Assembly (NCBI GenBank): GCA_049999805.1
Contig: JBNGIO010006255.1
Location: 47,400 to 111,399 of the forward strand
Length of the DNA stretch: 64,000 nucleotides
Direction of reading: 5' to 3'
Origin: Folioceros fuciformis
Lineage: Eukaryota > Anthocerotophyta > Anthocerotopsida > Anthocerotales
The position numbers and the translations under genes were made by a program. The notes below the pieces were generated by a model. It did no database searches. It was not told where the DNA came from and worked only from the letters and a program-made list of their open reading frames with translations. The first letter of the stretch is position 1. Each line of letters opens with the position of its first letter. Positions 55,305 to 64,000 of the stretch are shown here, one piece after another.

Positions 55305-56889
55305 CTACTTGACAATGAGGACTGCGGAATTTGCAACACCGTAAGACAGAGATCTGGCCGTCTCGAAAAAATGTGCAACGCTTTCTTCGGGAGTGCCCAC
55401 CAGGACTCCATGACCGAGATTCAAGATGTGGCCTCTGCTCCCGGCCTTGCTCACAACACTGCAACCAATCCAGATGTCAGATTCTGTGGTGGAAAGGACA
55501 AGTCTGTAGATACGAAAGCTGAGTTCTGTGCAAGTTAGTACCTTTGAATAGCTTCTGTAACAGCATCCAACGGAGCAAAGAGCACAGCCGGATCCACGTT
55601 GCCTTGCACAGCTACGGAGTCACCTAGTCGCCTCCTACCATCAGCCATGTCAATGGTCCAGTCTAAGCCAATCACATCCACAGGGATTTCGCGCATGCGT
55701 TCCAGTAGGCCCCCACTCCCGTTGGCGTAGAGAACCAGGGGCACTCCCGGATAGGTCTCGCGCACCTTGCTCACCACCTGCACACAGTGTGCAAGCCTCA
55801 GTTTCAGGCGCTGTTCTTAGCACCACGATCTGTCAGCTCACAGCGTTGTGTTAGTGGCAAGCACTCTGTCTGCTGTTACCTGCCGGATGTAAGGCTTCGA
55901 CCAGATATCCCACTGCTCAGGGGTAAGCTGACCGCCCCAGGAATCAAATATTTGGACGCACTGTGCTCCAGACCTGATTTGGTAGCCTACATACTCGGCT
56001 ATGTTGTCGGCCAGATGAGAAAGCAGACTGTGCAGCACAGCAGGCGCTTTGTATATCATGCTCTTGATCTTGGTGTATGTACGCGTAGATCCACCCTCCA
56101 CCACGTATGTTGCTAGAGTATACGGGGAGCCCACGAAGCCAAGTACAGCAGCCCCATCACCGACCTGCAATTGCAATCCACCCACAAAGGTAAGCTCACT
56201 GAACTGTGTACAGCTCCGGAGGCGGTGGAGAGATCCCAGACATCACCTCTTTCCTCAGGATGCTCAATGACTCTCCTACAAAGTGCAACTTGTCCAGCTC
56301 AATCTTGTGCAGAGCTGAGAGGCCTTCCTCTGACCTAATGGGCTTCTCCAGCACAGGCCCCTTAACTTCATCAATCTCGAACTCGATCCCTAGTGCCGGC
56401 AAAGGTGTGAGGATATCTGAGAATAAGATCACTCCGTCCGGCTTAAACGCCTTCCAGGGCTGCAACGATATCTCCACTATCAGGTCCGTCTGCTCCGACC
56501 TCTCCCTGAAGGAAGGATGCTTCTCCGCAAGCTTCCTGTACGCAGCCATGTACCTGCCAGCCTGCCGCATCATCCATGCTGGAGGGCGGGAGATCTTTTC
56601 TCCTCTTGCGGCCTTCACCAGCAATGGCTCTGTCACCAAAGGAGAAGGAAAATGTGGTCAGTCAGTTGGGTCCAACCGAATACCAAGTGCTGGACTTTCT
56701 CCCGCATTCTTCAGGTAGCTTGAACAAAGTACCCTCAGAGGATTGACATTTTGTGACGGGTAAGGAGCTGAATTGAGAATGGGCGGCATTTCGCCCGCAG
56801 GACTGCCGAAGATTGAGTGTCTCCCCAACAAATGTGCTGCACTTGCTCCCCGCCCCCGCCAACGAGCTGCTCCACAAGCCGGAAATCAT
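55305..56889 (-). CDS. HEME: Uroporphyrinogen III decarboxylase, plastid
   Basis: Converts uroporphyrinogen III to coproporphyrinogen III in the plastid heme/chlorophyll pathway. Five exons on the minus strand: 56889-56677, 56627-56247, 56164-55880, 55777-55542 and 55458-55305, giving 422 residues. Exon 1 is a Ser/Cys-rich transit peptide. The enzyme core has [37 protein letters not shown] then DILTPLP (catalytic Asp), [71 protein letters not shown] and [17 protein letters not shown]. The exon 1/2 junction is the least certain: the acceptor is GACAGAG, and a phase-shifted alternative two bases upstream exists. Confidence 0.93.
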
Positions 56890-57092
56890 CGAGCTGTCTG
56901 GAATGGCGTACAACCAGTCCAACGGAGCGATTACTCAGGGTGGCACGAAGCCCGGGATTCACATTTCAACCTGGAGCCCGAAGAGATTGGAGCGAGGATC
57001 CCGGGAAGATAGGATCAGAAAGAAACGTTTCGACTTCAGTACATACTGTACATGCACAGTTGTCCCGGTTACCGCCCACAACAGAGTTTCTT

Positions 57093-58776
57093 TCACTTAA
57101 GGACGTCCGCTGGGTGGGACGTAGACGGAGCCACCTCAACCGGTTGGACCGTGAAACCTGCCCTTTCGCAAGCCGCCTGAAGTTGCTCTGCTTGGAGTTC
57201 GCCATTCGGGCACATTGCGACTACGGCTCCTCCACTACCAGTGAATTTGCATGCAGCACCCACGCTTCTTGCCGTTTCCACCATTTGAATGTTAAGCTTG
57301 CCAAGAACTCTGTCTCCGAATATTTGCCTGCAGCAAATTGTGGATGAAGAATGTCACGGCTTGTCCCACAGGCCAAAAGCAGAGGACATGTGACTGGCAA
57401 AGTGAAGTACCTGCGAAGATCAAAGTTGCGATCCATGAGCCTGGCGAGGCTGTCATTGTCATGCGCAAGCAGGGCAGCACGTCCTTGCACAGCCAGATCT
57501 GCAATCTCAGCCATCAGCTTTGTTACTGTTTTGTCACCTTCCGCCCACCTTTTCCTGACAGTACTGTGGACCTGTGACATCGGAGGCTTCTTTAGAAGGC
57601 TTCGGTAGGGCGCCACGTCATTGATGATTCACAAACAAGCAGTCACAGTCATGTCATCGTCGCAACAATTAGAGCCTGTCTACGGTGGTGGTGGTGCTGG
57701 GAAAATGACAACCAAACCGGACTTTCAGGATAGCAGAGTACAAGCCTTTCCAGAGTCGCTTGGGTTGTTGGTGTAAATAAGGTAAAGGGGTGGAAGCAAC
57801 TGATGATCCATTGGTGTGTAAATCCCATGACCGAGGCTCTCCATTGCCTGTTTGTTGAAATCCTGCATGCAGCATTGCACCACCCCGTCTAAGCAGCATC
57901 TCAGACCCACCAAGTCTTGAAGCACTCATCTGCCGCTTGCCTGCTGATGTGGTGACAACCGAAACAAACCATGTAGACTAATCCGCCATAGACCTGCACC
58001 ACACGATCTTGCAGACCTGCTGTGATACCCAGCTCTTCTTCTGCTCTTAAAATTAGGCTTGGTCGAAACTCCATCTGTACGAGGTGTCCCACACCATAAA
58101 ACTCTAACAGGCAGTTCATGGCTGCGCATACAATGGCACTGGAGCCTGATAGTCCTGCCTGAAGCACAACCATCTCATATTAGCAAACAATATCTTGCAA
58201 CCAAGGGTCACAACAATCAGTCTCAAACGAACGGGACCACCCAGGCTACCTGTCTGGGAATGTTGGTATCATATGACAAGGTAAAGTTCTTCTCAGGAAG
58301 CTTGATATTGCTTTCCACACAAAATTTGAAGAACACCTCCGAAGTGGCCATCAGCAGCCTAAGCCCTCCATAGTAGCCCTGTGACTGAACGTGTTCGGCC
58401 TGTAGACCTCTGGCAAGTTGGTCAACCCTTGCACGAAGTAGCAGTAACCTCTAGCCATGGTCCAGTGAACTTTTGAGTGAACAACAGATACTAGCAGCAT
58501 GAGAATATCAACATACAAAAATCTCCTTAATTAACGCACCAGTTGGCCGAGCGACGTGAATTCACACGGATCGTGTGTCGGATGTGGCCTGAGAGCAAGT
58601 CTGGGTGATGGTTGGACAGAAGCAGAGGCCCAGAAATTTGCCAGAGAGAATGACAAAGTGTTGCCATAGTAGGCGTCACTAGGATTTCCTAGCAGGCCAA
58701 CCCTGGCAAAGACCCGGTGTTCAATTGGCTTGTCACCACGGCCGCTCGGCTCGCTGTCTGCTAATTCTGCATCCAT
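57093..58776 (-). CDS. Glucuronokinase (GHMP kinase)
   Basis: Phosphorylates D-glucuronic acid to glucuronic acid 1-phosphate in the inositol-oxygenation route to UDP-glucuronate. Six exons on the minus strand: 58776-58540, 58450-58250, 58158-57970, 57862-57746, 57571-57411 and 57327-57093, giving 379 residues. Motifs are [33 protein letters not shown], the GHMP ATP-binding block [64 protein letters not shown] and the C-terminal [14 protein letters not shown]. Intron 4 seems to start with GC rather than GT (after 57746), because no GT donor keeps phase. The start of exon 2 (phase-0 acceptor at 58451) is tentative. Confidence 0.92.
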
Positions 58777-58871
58777 GGCGGACTGTTTGAGCGTTATCAA
58801 GCCCTAAGGCAGCGGGTGGACGAAGTAGTCCATTTTTGTGACCGTACAGTGGCTGAATTGCGACAGAAGGT
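58777..58871. promoter_or_regulatory. 95-bp bidirectional promoter region, glucuronokinase/BLOS1
   Basis: Only 95 bases separate the start codons of two divergent genes, so both 5' UTRs and core promoters must lie in this short stretch or within the genes. No TATA box is visible. Confidence 0.65.
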
Positions 58872-59436
58872 ATGGGGAGCTTGGAGGCTGACTTTGTGTC
58901 TCTCATGCAATCGCATGCAAAGAGCAACCAGCTTACGAGGAGTCGAATCGGTTTGTGCAAGCTCGGACTAAACCTTTCTTTACTCGTGCTTGATCGAATC
59001 AAGCCCTTCCTGATTTTGAGTTTGCTGCTCCAGAGAAGGCGAAGAAGGAAGCGTTGGCAGGCGTGTCTGTGGTAGCGGACCTGTTCGTAGACAACGTGAA
59101 TGGAGGCGTGCAAGAGGTTTTCATTAACGAGAAACGCATTGAGCTGGAAGCTCGAGGTCTGAAGGAGACAGTACAGCGGTTTTCGCAGCAGTCTAAACAG
59201 TGGCTGACTCTCTTCCAGACGTTCGACTCGGCGCTCAAGGTGCAACACTCAATGCACTTCTCCTTGTTGGTGCCGTATGGTTTGTTCCTCATCTTCCTTG
59301 AGTGACGTTCCAGTTCTATGGTGTGGTTCAGGAGATAGGGGACTTCGAGAATTGGATCAAGGTGATGGAGTATGATTGTCAGAGCATTGGGGGTGCCCTG
59401 ACTCATATTGCTTCAAGAGGAGGCACCTCGAGATAA
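58872..59436 (+). CDS. BLOS1: BLOC-1 subunit 1 (BLOS1)
   Basis: Endosomal trafficking subunit; in Arabidopsis BLOS1 takes part in endosome-to-vacuole transport. Three exons: 58872-58950, 59034-59239 and 59332-59436, phases 1 and 0, 129 residues. The protein is mostly helical and coiled-coil: LMQSHAKSNQLTRSR, EKAKKEALAGVSVVADLFVD, NVNGGVQEVFINEKRIELEA, RFSQQSKQWLTLFQTFDSAL and the diagnostic EIGDFENWIKVMEYDCQSIG. The tail after ALTHIASRGG is short, as in other plants. Confidence 0.93.
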
Positions 59437-59600
59437 CCCTACTTCTGCCGATCTCAAAATCCGCAGTTGCACCAATTGTGAGCAGCTGTCGGGCCCATGA
59501 AGGTTCACTCAGTCGAGTATGACTTTGCTTTGCTGTTGTTGGTTGAGGAACATCTCCAAGGGAAAGGGACTCTATTGTAGAGGCCTGTTTTTACTGTCTT

Positions 59601-60508
59601 TCAGTCCATTCGTTCAACAGGAAGGTTCATCAATTCTCTAATTCCCTCCAAGACCTGTAAGAAAGGAACACGTCAGTTTAGCAACTGCTGAGGAATATCG
59701 CCAGGAAGTACCTAAATCATGCTGAACCGTAGAAAGAGCATACCAGCTTAATCTGGCCCTTTATGTTCCCTATCTGCTCCGTGCGTGCCTCAATCTGACT
59801 GGGCACAACAAAATTGCCGGTGTAAATAAACTGGAGTACAACTCAATGGCGTTCGACATCGTACCTTGGAAATGAACTGGAAGAAGGAAACCACCTCACC
59901 TGGAGAGGACCTTTTCCGTGACAGCTATGAACTGCAAGGCCTCTCTCAGGGTGAATTCCACATGGAAGCCAAGCCCAACGTCTACGAAAATACGTGATGT
60001 ATCTGGACTGCACACGATGAGGAGGCTTCCAGTCACACGAACCATTTCAAGTAGTTCACTATCTTCAGAATGGAAAAGCAGAGTTCTTCCTATCCCTGAC
60101 TCCTTACACTTCAGCTTGGACATAAACCTCAGAGCCAAGATTGATCATAGTCCTGATGTTCTTTATCTTGTTTTGTTCCAGCACTTGGATGTTGTTTGCA
60201 AGATCAGAGCTGCAAGGCCGTGTCAAGCCACATGTTCAAAATGATATCCGCGAGGAGGGAGACCGGTGCAGTTGTGGATTTAGCGATCACTTACAAGACC
60301 CGCTGCTTCTCCAGCAATTTGTCCCTGAATGCATATGATGGGATATGAGAATTATGGCACCAGGTACTCCTGAACGCAGCTGGACACAGGACTCTAAAAT
60401 TTTTCTAACTCACCTCTGGGCCACAGCGCGGACAAGATCAGGCTTCAGCCGTTTGTCCACAAATTGCTCATACTGCCGAACCTTGGAGGCTATGTTGACA
60501 CTCTCCAT
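59601..60508 (-). CDS. UXT: UXT-like prefoldin alpha subunit
   Basis: Prefoldin-like chaperone subunit related to animal UXT. Six exons on the minus strand: 60508-60414, 60324-60295, 60209-60108, 60007-59900, 59798-59744 and 59654-59601, all phases closing, 147 residues. Order: MESVNIASKVRQYEQFVDKR, LKPDLVRAVAQRDKLLEKQ, NKIKNIRTMINLGSEVYVQA, then RIFVDVGLGFHVEFTLREAL and a C-terminal helix QIGNIKGQIKLVLEGIRELM. The two coiled-coil arms with the beta hairpin GLGFHVEFT are the alpha-prefoldin layout. Its 30-base second exon is the smallest in this gene. Confidence 0.92.
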
Positions 60509-60534
60509 CGCAGCTGAAGGTAAGCTGAGTATCT

Positions 60535-60880
60535 AACCCTGAGCCTGAACCCGAGTTTGAGAAAGCTATTTCTCTGTGTACCTGCCTCCCTTGAGGTTTT
60601 TGAGAAGAAGCTGATGATTTAACCCTGGGGCTTAACCTGAGTTAGGCAAGCTAGGGCTTTGAGGACAGCCACCTTCGGGCTTTTCGGGAAGAAAGAGAAT
60701 TCTAGTTCAGTCTAATTCTATCCGTCTTGGGACTCGGATGGTAGTCATAAGAAGAAGCGATTTAACCCTGGGGCTGAACTCGAGTCAGGCAAGCTAGGGC
60801 TTTATGGGCAGCCTCCTTAGGGCTTTTCAGGAAGAAGAAGAATTCTATTTCAGCCCAATCTTTTTCATCCTGGGATTGGG
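60535..60880 (+). repeat. Triplicated direct repeat in the UXT/eL29-2 intergenic region
   Basis: Three diverged copies start at about 60535, 60606 and 60751. Copies two and three share AACCCTGGGGCT.AAC, AGGCAAGCTAGGGCTTT and TTCGGGAAGAA-like blocks over ~130 bases; the first is shorter and more degraded. The block sits between two divergent start codons and may be a duplicated promoter element. Confidence 0.75.
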
Positions 60881-60978
60881 ATTGGGCCATACGAGTTATC
60901 GAGATATTCCAGCCTCATCGTCGCTCTCCCCGCAGCTCCGGTTTACGGCCAAGTTGCGGAGATAGGTTTTTGAGCGCC

Positions 60979-61170
60979 ATGGCCAAGTCGAAAAATCACA
61001 CGGCTCACAACCAGTCTTACAAGGCGCACAGGAATGGGATCAAGAAGCCAAAGAAGAACAAGTATATTTCGCGCAAGGGAATGGATCCCAAGTTCCTGCG
61101 CAACCAAAGATATGCGAAGAAGCACAATCGGGTTCCAGGTGCTGCTGCTGGGGACGATGTTGAAGAGTAG
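60979..61170 (+). CDS. RPL29: 60S ribosomal protein L29 (eL29), copy 2
   Basis: 63 residues, differing from copy 1 mainly in KKNK for KKQK and the last ~12 residues ([13 protein letters not shown]). Codon choice differs widely between the two copies, so the duplication is not recent or is under strong protein-level constraint. A GTGAGC donor-like site follows the stop codon at about 61189, so the transcript may continue through 3' UTR introns as proposed for copy 1. Confidence 0.96.
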   Translation: MAKSKNHTAHNQSYKAHRNGIKKPKKNKYISRKGMDPKFLRNQRYAKKHNRVPGAAAGDDVEE

Positions 61171-61638
61171 TCTCTGCATTCGACTCTGGTGAGCAGCTGC
61201 GTTCCTTCCTTGCTGAGGCCTATCGCTGGTGGCGTTTGTCACACGTGGGATTGGAAGTGCGGGACCTTGTTTGGCAACTTTGCCGAGGCCTCTGTCCTGG
61301 CTTTTTCCAGGTCATGGATGATGTCTCTTTTTCCCTGTTGCCAAGATGAGGAGGTCTCTCTCGGTCGTCTGCTCTGTGTGTGCAGACGGTTGGAAGATAT
61401 CCGGATTCGACCCCTGATGTCTGGGACCAAAATTATTTACTCCCTAGTGTGCTTTGTTGTGGTTTGCGGGCTGCACGTTTGCTGGTTAGAATTTTGTAGA
61501 TTTGTGCGTGACGACGTAATTTCAAATGTAAGGATGAATTTGAAGGACTGTGATTGATTTTCGTTTGTCTGCCTCCAAGTGCTGTGGTCTACCCTGGTTC
61601 TCTTGTGTCTGTTTGTGCCTTAGTATGCTGTCGGTCGA
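61171..61638. other. Downstream region of eL29 copy 2
   Basis: 468 bases between the stop codon and the snoRNA unit, probably 3' UTR or intron; no further gene seen. Confidence 0.4.
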
Positions 61639-61717
61639 GCACGATGAGGACATCTGAACTGTATGGTTGAGAGTTAAGCTCGTTGATGTAACCATACCTC
61701 CTACTCATTCTGAGTGC
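61639..61717 (+). ncRNA. C/D-box snoRNA downstream of eL29 copy 2
   Basis: Stem GCAC/GTGC, box C in GATGAGGA, an internal CTGA (possible D') at 61654-61657, TTGATGTA (C'), the guide ACCTCCTACTCATT, and box D CTGA at 61710-61713. Guide and D box are identical to units 1 and 2 at 45.0-45.2 kb while the middle differs, as expected for a conserved guide RNA. Confidence 0.75.
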
Positions 61718-62067
61718 ACGTCTTTTTATGGTGATATTAGGTCTAAACGTGTGGGCCTTACCGTTCAGACTTGCTCGCGTTGTGTGCTTATTTTGTTGAT
61801 GGTGCCTGCAGGAACTAGGCGGGCGAAAGGTCTTCTTGGGATGTTGCGGCCATGGTGATTTTTAGTTTGACTTTGTGTCTGCTCCTCGCAGTTGGTGAGG
61901 AAACATGCTATTTTGGCGGTTTTGTCGGAGGCTCTCTAGTGTACAATCGGCAACAGTAATTTGTGCCTGATTGGTTTTTCCTGGCTACCCTTATCTACAC
62001 ATTTGAATTCAATTGGATCCTCCGTTTCAAAGGTTCGCGTAAGAGGGACATACACCTCACTGGAATA

Positions 62068-64000
62068 TCACGGAGAAGTACCAGTAACTGTTCGGTGTCT
62101 TGGATCTGTCAACCGGGATTGAACATTTGTGAAACCAAGGTCTTGCATCGCTCTTGCCAGATCCAACTGGTAATACTCATCTGTCCACGGTTCTGTTGAC
62201 TTCATGAGCGTGAAGAGAACTGGTGGCAACTCCTGCGCAGAAAACCATCGAGCTGGTTACTACACGTTTAACAGATAGCCTACTTCTTTCTATTACTGCA
62301 GCGTAAATGCAAAAAGCTTGAAACAGAAGCAGATCGAAATCTCAAACAACCTGTATGATCTTGGATTTGGGCTGGAAAACAAGACACAGAAACACAGCCG
62401 TGAGTGACATAGATCCAAAAGTTTCAAAGTAGATGCAGAAAAGGTTGAGCAGCTCTAGGGGGTTTGAGACTACTGAGGTCAGTGAGCCGAACGTACATCG
62501 ACCTCCGTTATTGCAACGGTGCCACCAGGTTTCAAAAGCCTTCGGGCTTCTGCAAGCAAATCTCGAGTTGCCGCAACAGGGCACTCATGGATCTGACTCG
62601 CACATGCAAAACAGGAGCCCAGAATTAGGAACGCGCGGTCTTCACTGCACTTGTAAGATGCAGACTGTACGGGGACCTTTGCCCTTGTCACATACCACAT
62701 AGGCGAAGGACACGATGTCGAAGCTGTCTGACGGAAGGCCTGTGCTTTCCCCTCTTGCATGTATCCATCGGATGGGCTGTTTCCTCGGCTCCTCCTTTGC
62801 AGCCTCTTGTTTGTCCAGGTACTGTGCAACAGCAACGAAATATGGGGACAGATCCACTCCCTGCCACAACAAGCCTTGTGTGAACTAGGACTCCTGTTTT
62901 GTTGCAGTGTGGCCAATATACAGAGCAGCATCAGCACACACCCCCCGAGCTTACTGTAACATGAGCAGAGGGAAACTTGTCAGCCAGGTATCTTGTCGAG
63001 CTGCCTGTGCCGCACCCGATGTCAAGGATTGAGGAAACTGCCCCTCCCGAGTACTGCACATGGTGATTGTATATGGTCTTGTACCAGCCTCCCCTGAGGA
63101 CGTCAATGGCCTCCTCCACCGTCTTGGCTGTCTTAATTGCCCGAACCATCATGCACAGGGTTGCTGGTTCCACCTCAGAGGCTGCCTGCAACCACAACCA
63201 TCCAGTAACTGGCCCCGTCATCCATCAGAGAAGGGTTGATGATTTCATGGGCTCCTGCCACTCACTCGTATGCATCCGTTGGTGACCCATCTCGGGAAAG
63301 CACATGAAGGAACTGCCACACAGAAGTATAATATTGCCTGCTGAGTGTACCAGCCAGGAGAGATTGCCCTCGCCGTATGCATGAAACTCCTTCAAGTAGT
63401 CTGAAGAAACCACGCACGCAAAAGGACCTCAAAACATGTCTCAACACAAGCAACGGACTTGATGATAACAGAAGGGAAGATGAGCTTACAGTCAGGATAC
63501 ACGAGGTTCTTGTTCTCAAGCCGTTCCTTCTCTTCGTGAACCTCCTTGGCCGACAATATGTCTGCAGACATTTTCTGCCAAGGAATGCCTCGCTGCTCCG
63601 CGGTGCTGCACCCATGCGCAACCAAGGAGCAGCCATTCAGCAAATTTCATTAGGAGAAACAAGAGCACACATCGATCGCCTTCTAGCACACGTCCAGGGC
63701 AGGCAAAGGATACGACCCGTCTTCCAGAATGAGCCTGAACCTGATAAGCACAAGTCGAGCCATGGGCTTCAGGAGGCTGAAGAGAGGCTTGAAGGAGATG
63801 AGGCCACTGACTATCTTCGAAAGAGGATCATCCCCAGCCCACCTCGGATGATCCAGCTCCCCGTACGCGTACTCCGGAAGCTCGTAGAGCTGCTCTCCCG
63901 ATGCTGTGCCGGCACTGGCACTTGATGCTACGCTGGTGCTGGCCACTTGCATTCGCGCAGCCACCGCATTTTGGCCATGCCTGCTTCCCAAGGTCCTAGG
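62068..64000 (-). CDS. Class I SAM-dependent methyltransferase, plastid UbiE-related (5' partial)
   Basis: Eight exons are visible on the minus strand: 64000-63741 (open at the window edge), 63605-63490, 63400-63351, 63185-62955, 62860-62696, 62592-62497, 62371-62351 and 62232-62068. The N-terminal family region reads LPEYAYGELDHPRWAGDDPL, TAEQRGIPWQKMSADIL, YYLKEFHAYGEGNLSWLAAS. The Rossmann methyltransferase fold has SILDIGCGTGSSTRYLADKF (motif I), GVDLSPYFVAVAQYL (motif II), ARGESTGLPSDSFDIVSFAYV and EARRLLKPGGTVAITEVD. The tail is EPWTDEYYQLDLARAMQDLG. It matches plant plastid-predicted methyltransferases of unknown substrate. The real start is probably beyond the window. Confidence 0.85.

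Noticed and set aside
1-64000. Bacterial operons, CRISPR arrays, prophage or biosynthetic cluster
   Set aside because: Spliced genes, plant-specific families and organelle transit peptides throughout; no regularly spaced repeat-spacer array and no co-functional gene cluster.

Overview
The window is nuclear DNA of a streptophyte: a land plant or a close algal relative. The evidence is an oxygen-evolving complex PsbP with a two-part transit peptide, a PLS-class PPR protein with a DYW-type tail, plastid HCF101, glucuronokinase and GDSL esterase genes, and spliceosomal GT-AG introns. Introns are short and uniform (mostly 60-110 bases) and genes are dense (about one per 2 kb), as in a compact seedless-plant or streptophyte-algal genome. 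I cannot name the species.

Layout. 1-6.5 kb: 3' part of an ABCF5-type ABC-F ATPase with an internal stop, an MGST3-like gene, an ATX1-type copper chaperone, a small unknown membrane protein and a CBP3/UQCC1 assembly factor. 8.2-12.1 kb: plastid enolase, a TMEM97/EXPERA protein and a small protein made of two internal repeats. 13.4-16.2 kb: an AT-rich island with an intronless GDSL gene. 16.6-26.6 kb: PsbP, an unknown gene with a KGNGPYAW motif, an NDUFB10 pseudogene, a DHQ synthase II-like gene, decayed riboflavin synthase and PPR fragments, a DUF1218 membrane protein, a decayed copy of the KGNGPYAW gene and intact riboflavin synthase. This stretch looks like a local duplication in which each copy kept a different gene. 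27.4-36.7 kb: TIM23, an unresolved gene, the PPR-DYW gene, a PDF-motif protein and a large disordered eIF4B-like protein. 36.7-39.6 and 42.6-44.4 kb are repeat-rich and have no recognisable gene. 39.6-42.6 kb: HCF101 in 15 exons.

44.6-64 kb: ribosomal protein eL29 followed by three tandem C/D-box snoRNA-like units, a CorA/MRS2 Mg transporter (MGT10-like), a thioredoxin-fold protein, succinate dehydrogenase iron-sulfur subunit, a GT47 exostosin, uroporphyrinogen decarboxylase, a head-to-head glucuronokinase/BLOS1 pair, a UXT-like prefoldin, a second eL29 gene followed by a fourth copy of the same snoRNA, and a plastid-type methyltransferase that runs off the end.

The genes do not form one pathway. 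Most are housekeeping genes for plastid (enolase, PsbP, HCF101, UROD, riboflavin synthase, MGT10) or mitochondrion (TIM23, SDH2, CBP3). The most notable finding is the snoRNA guest shared by both eL29 loci. Exon boundaries were read by eye from frame continuity, splice sites and family resemblance; no alignment was run.
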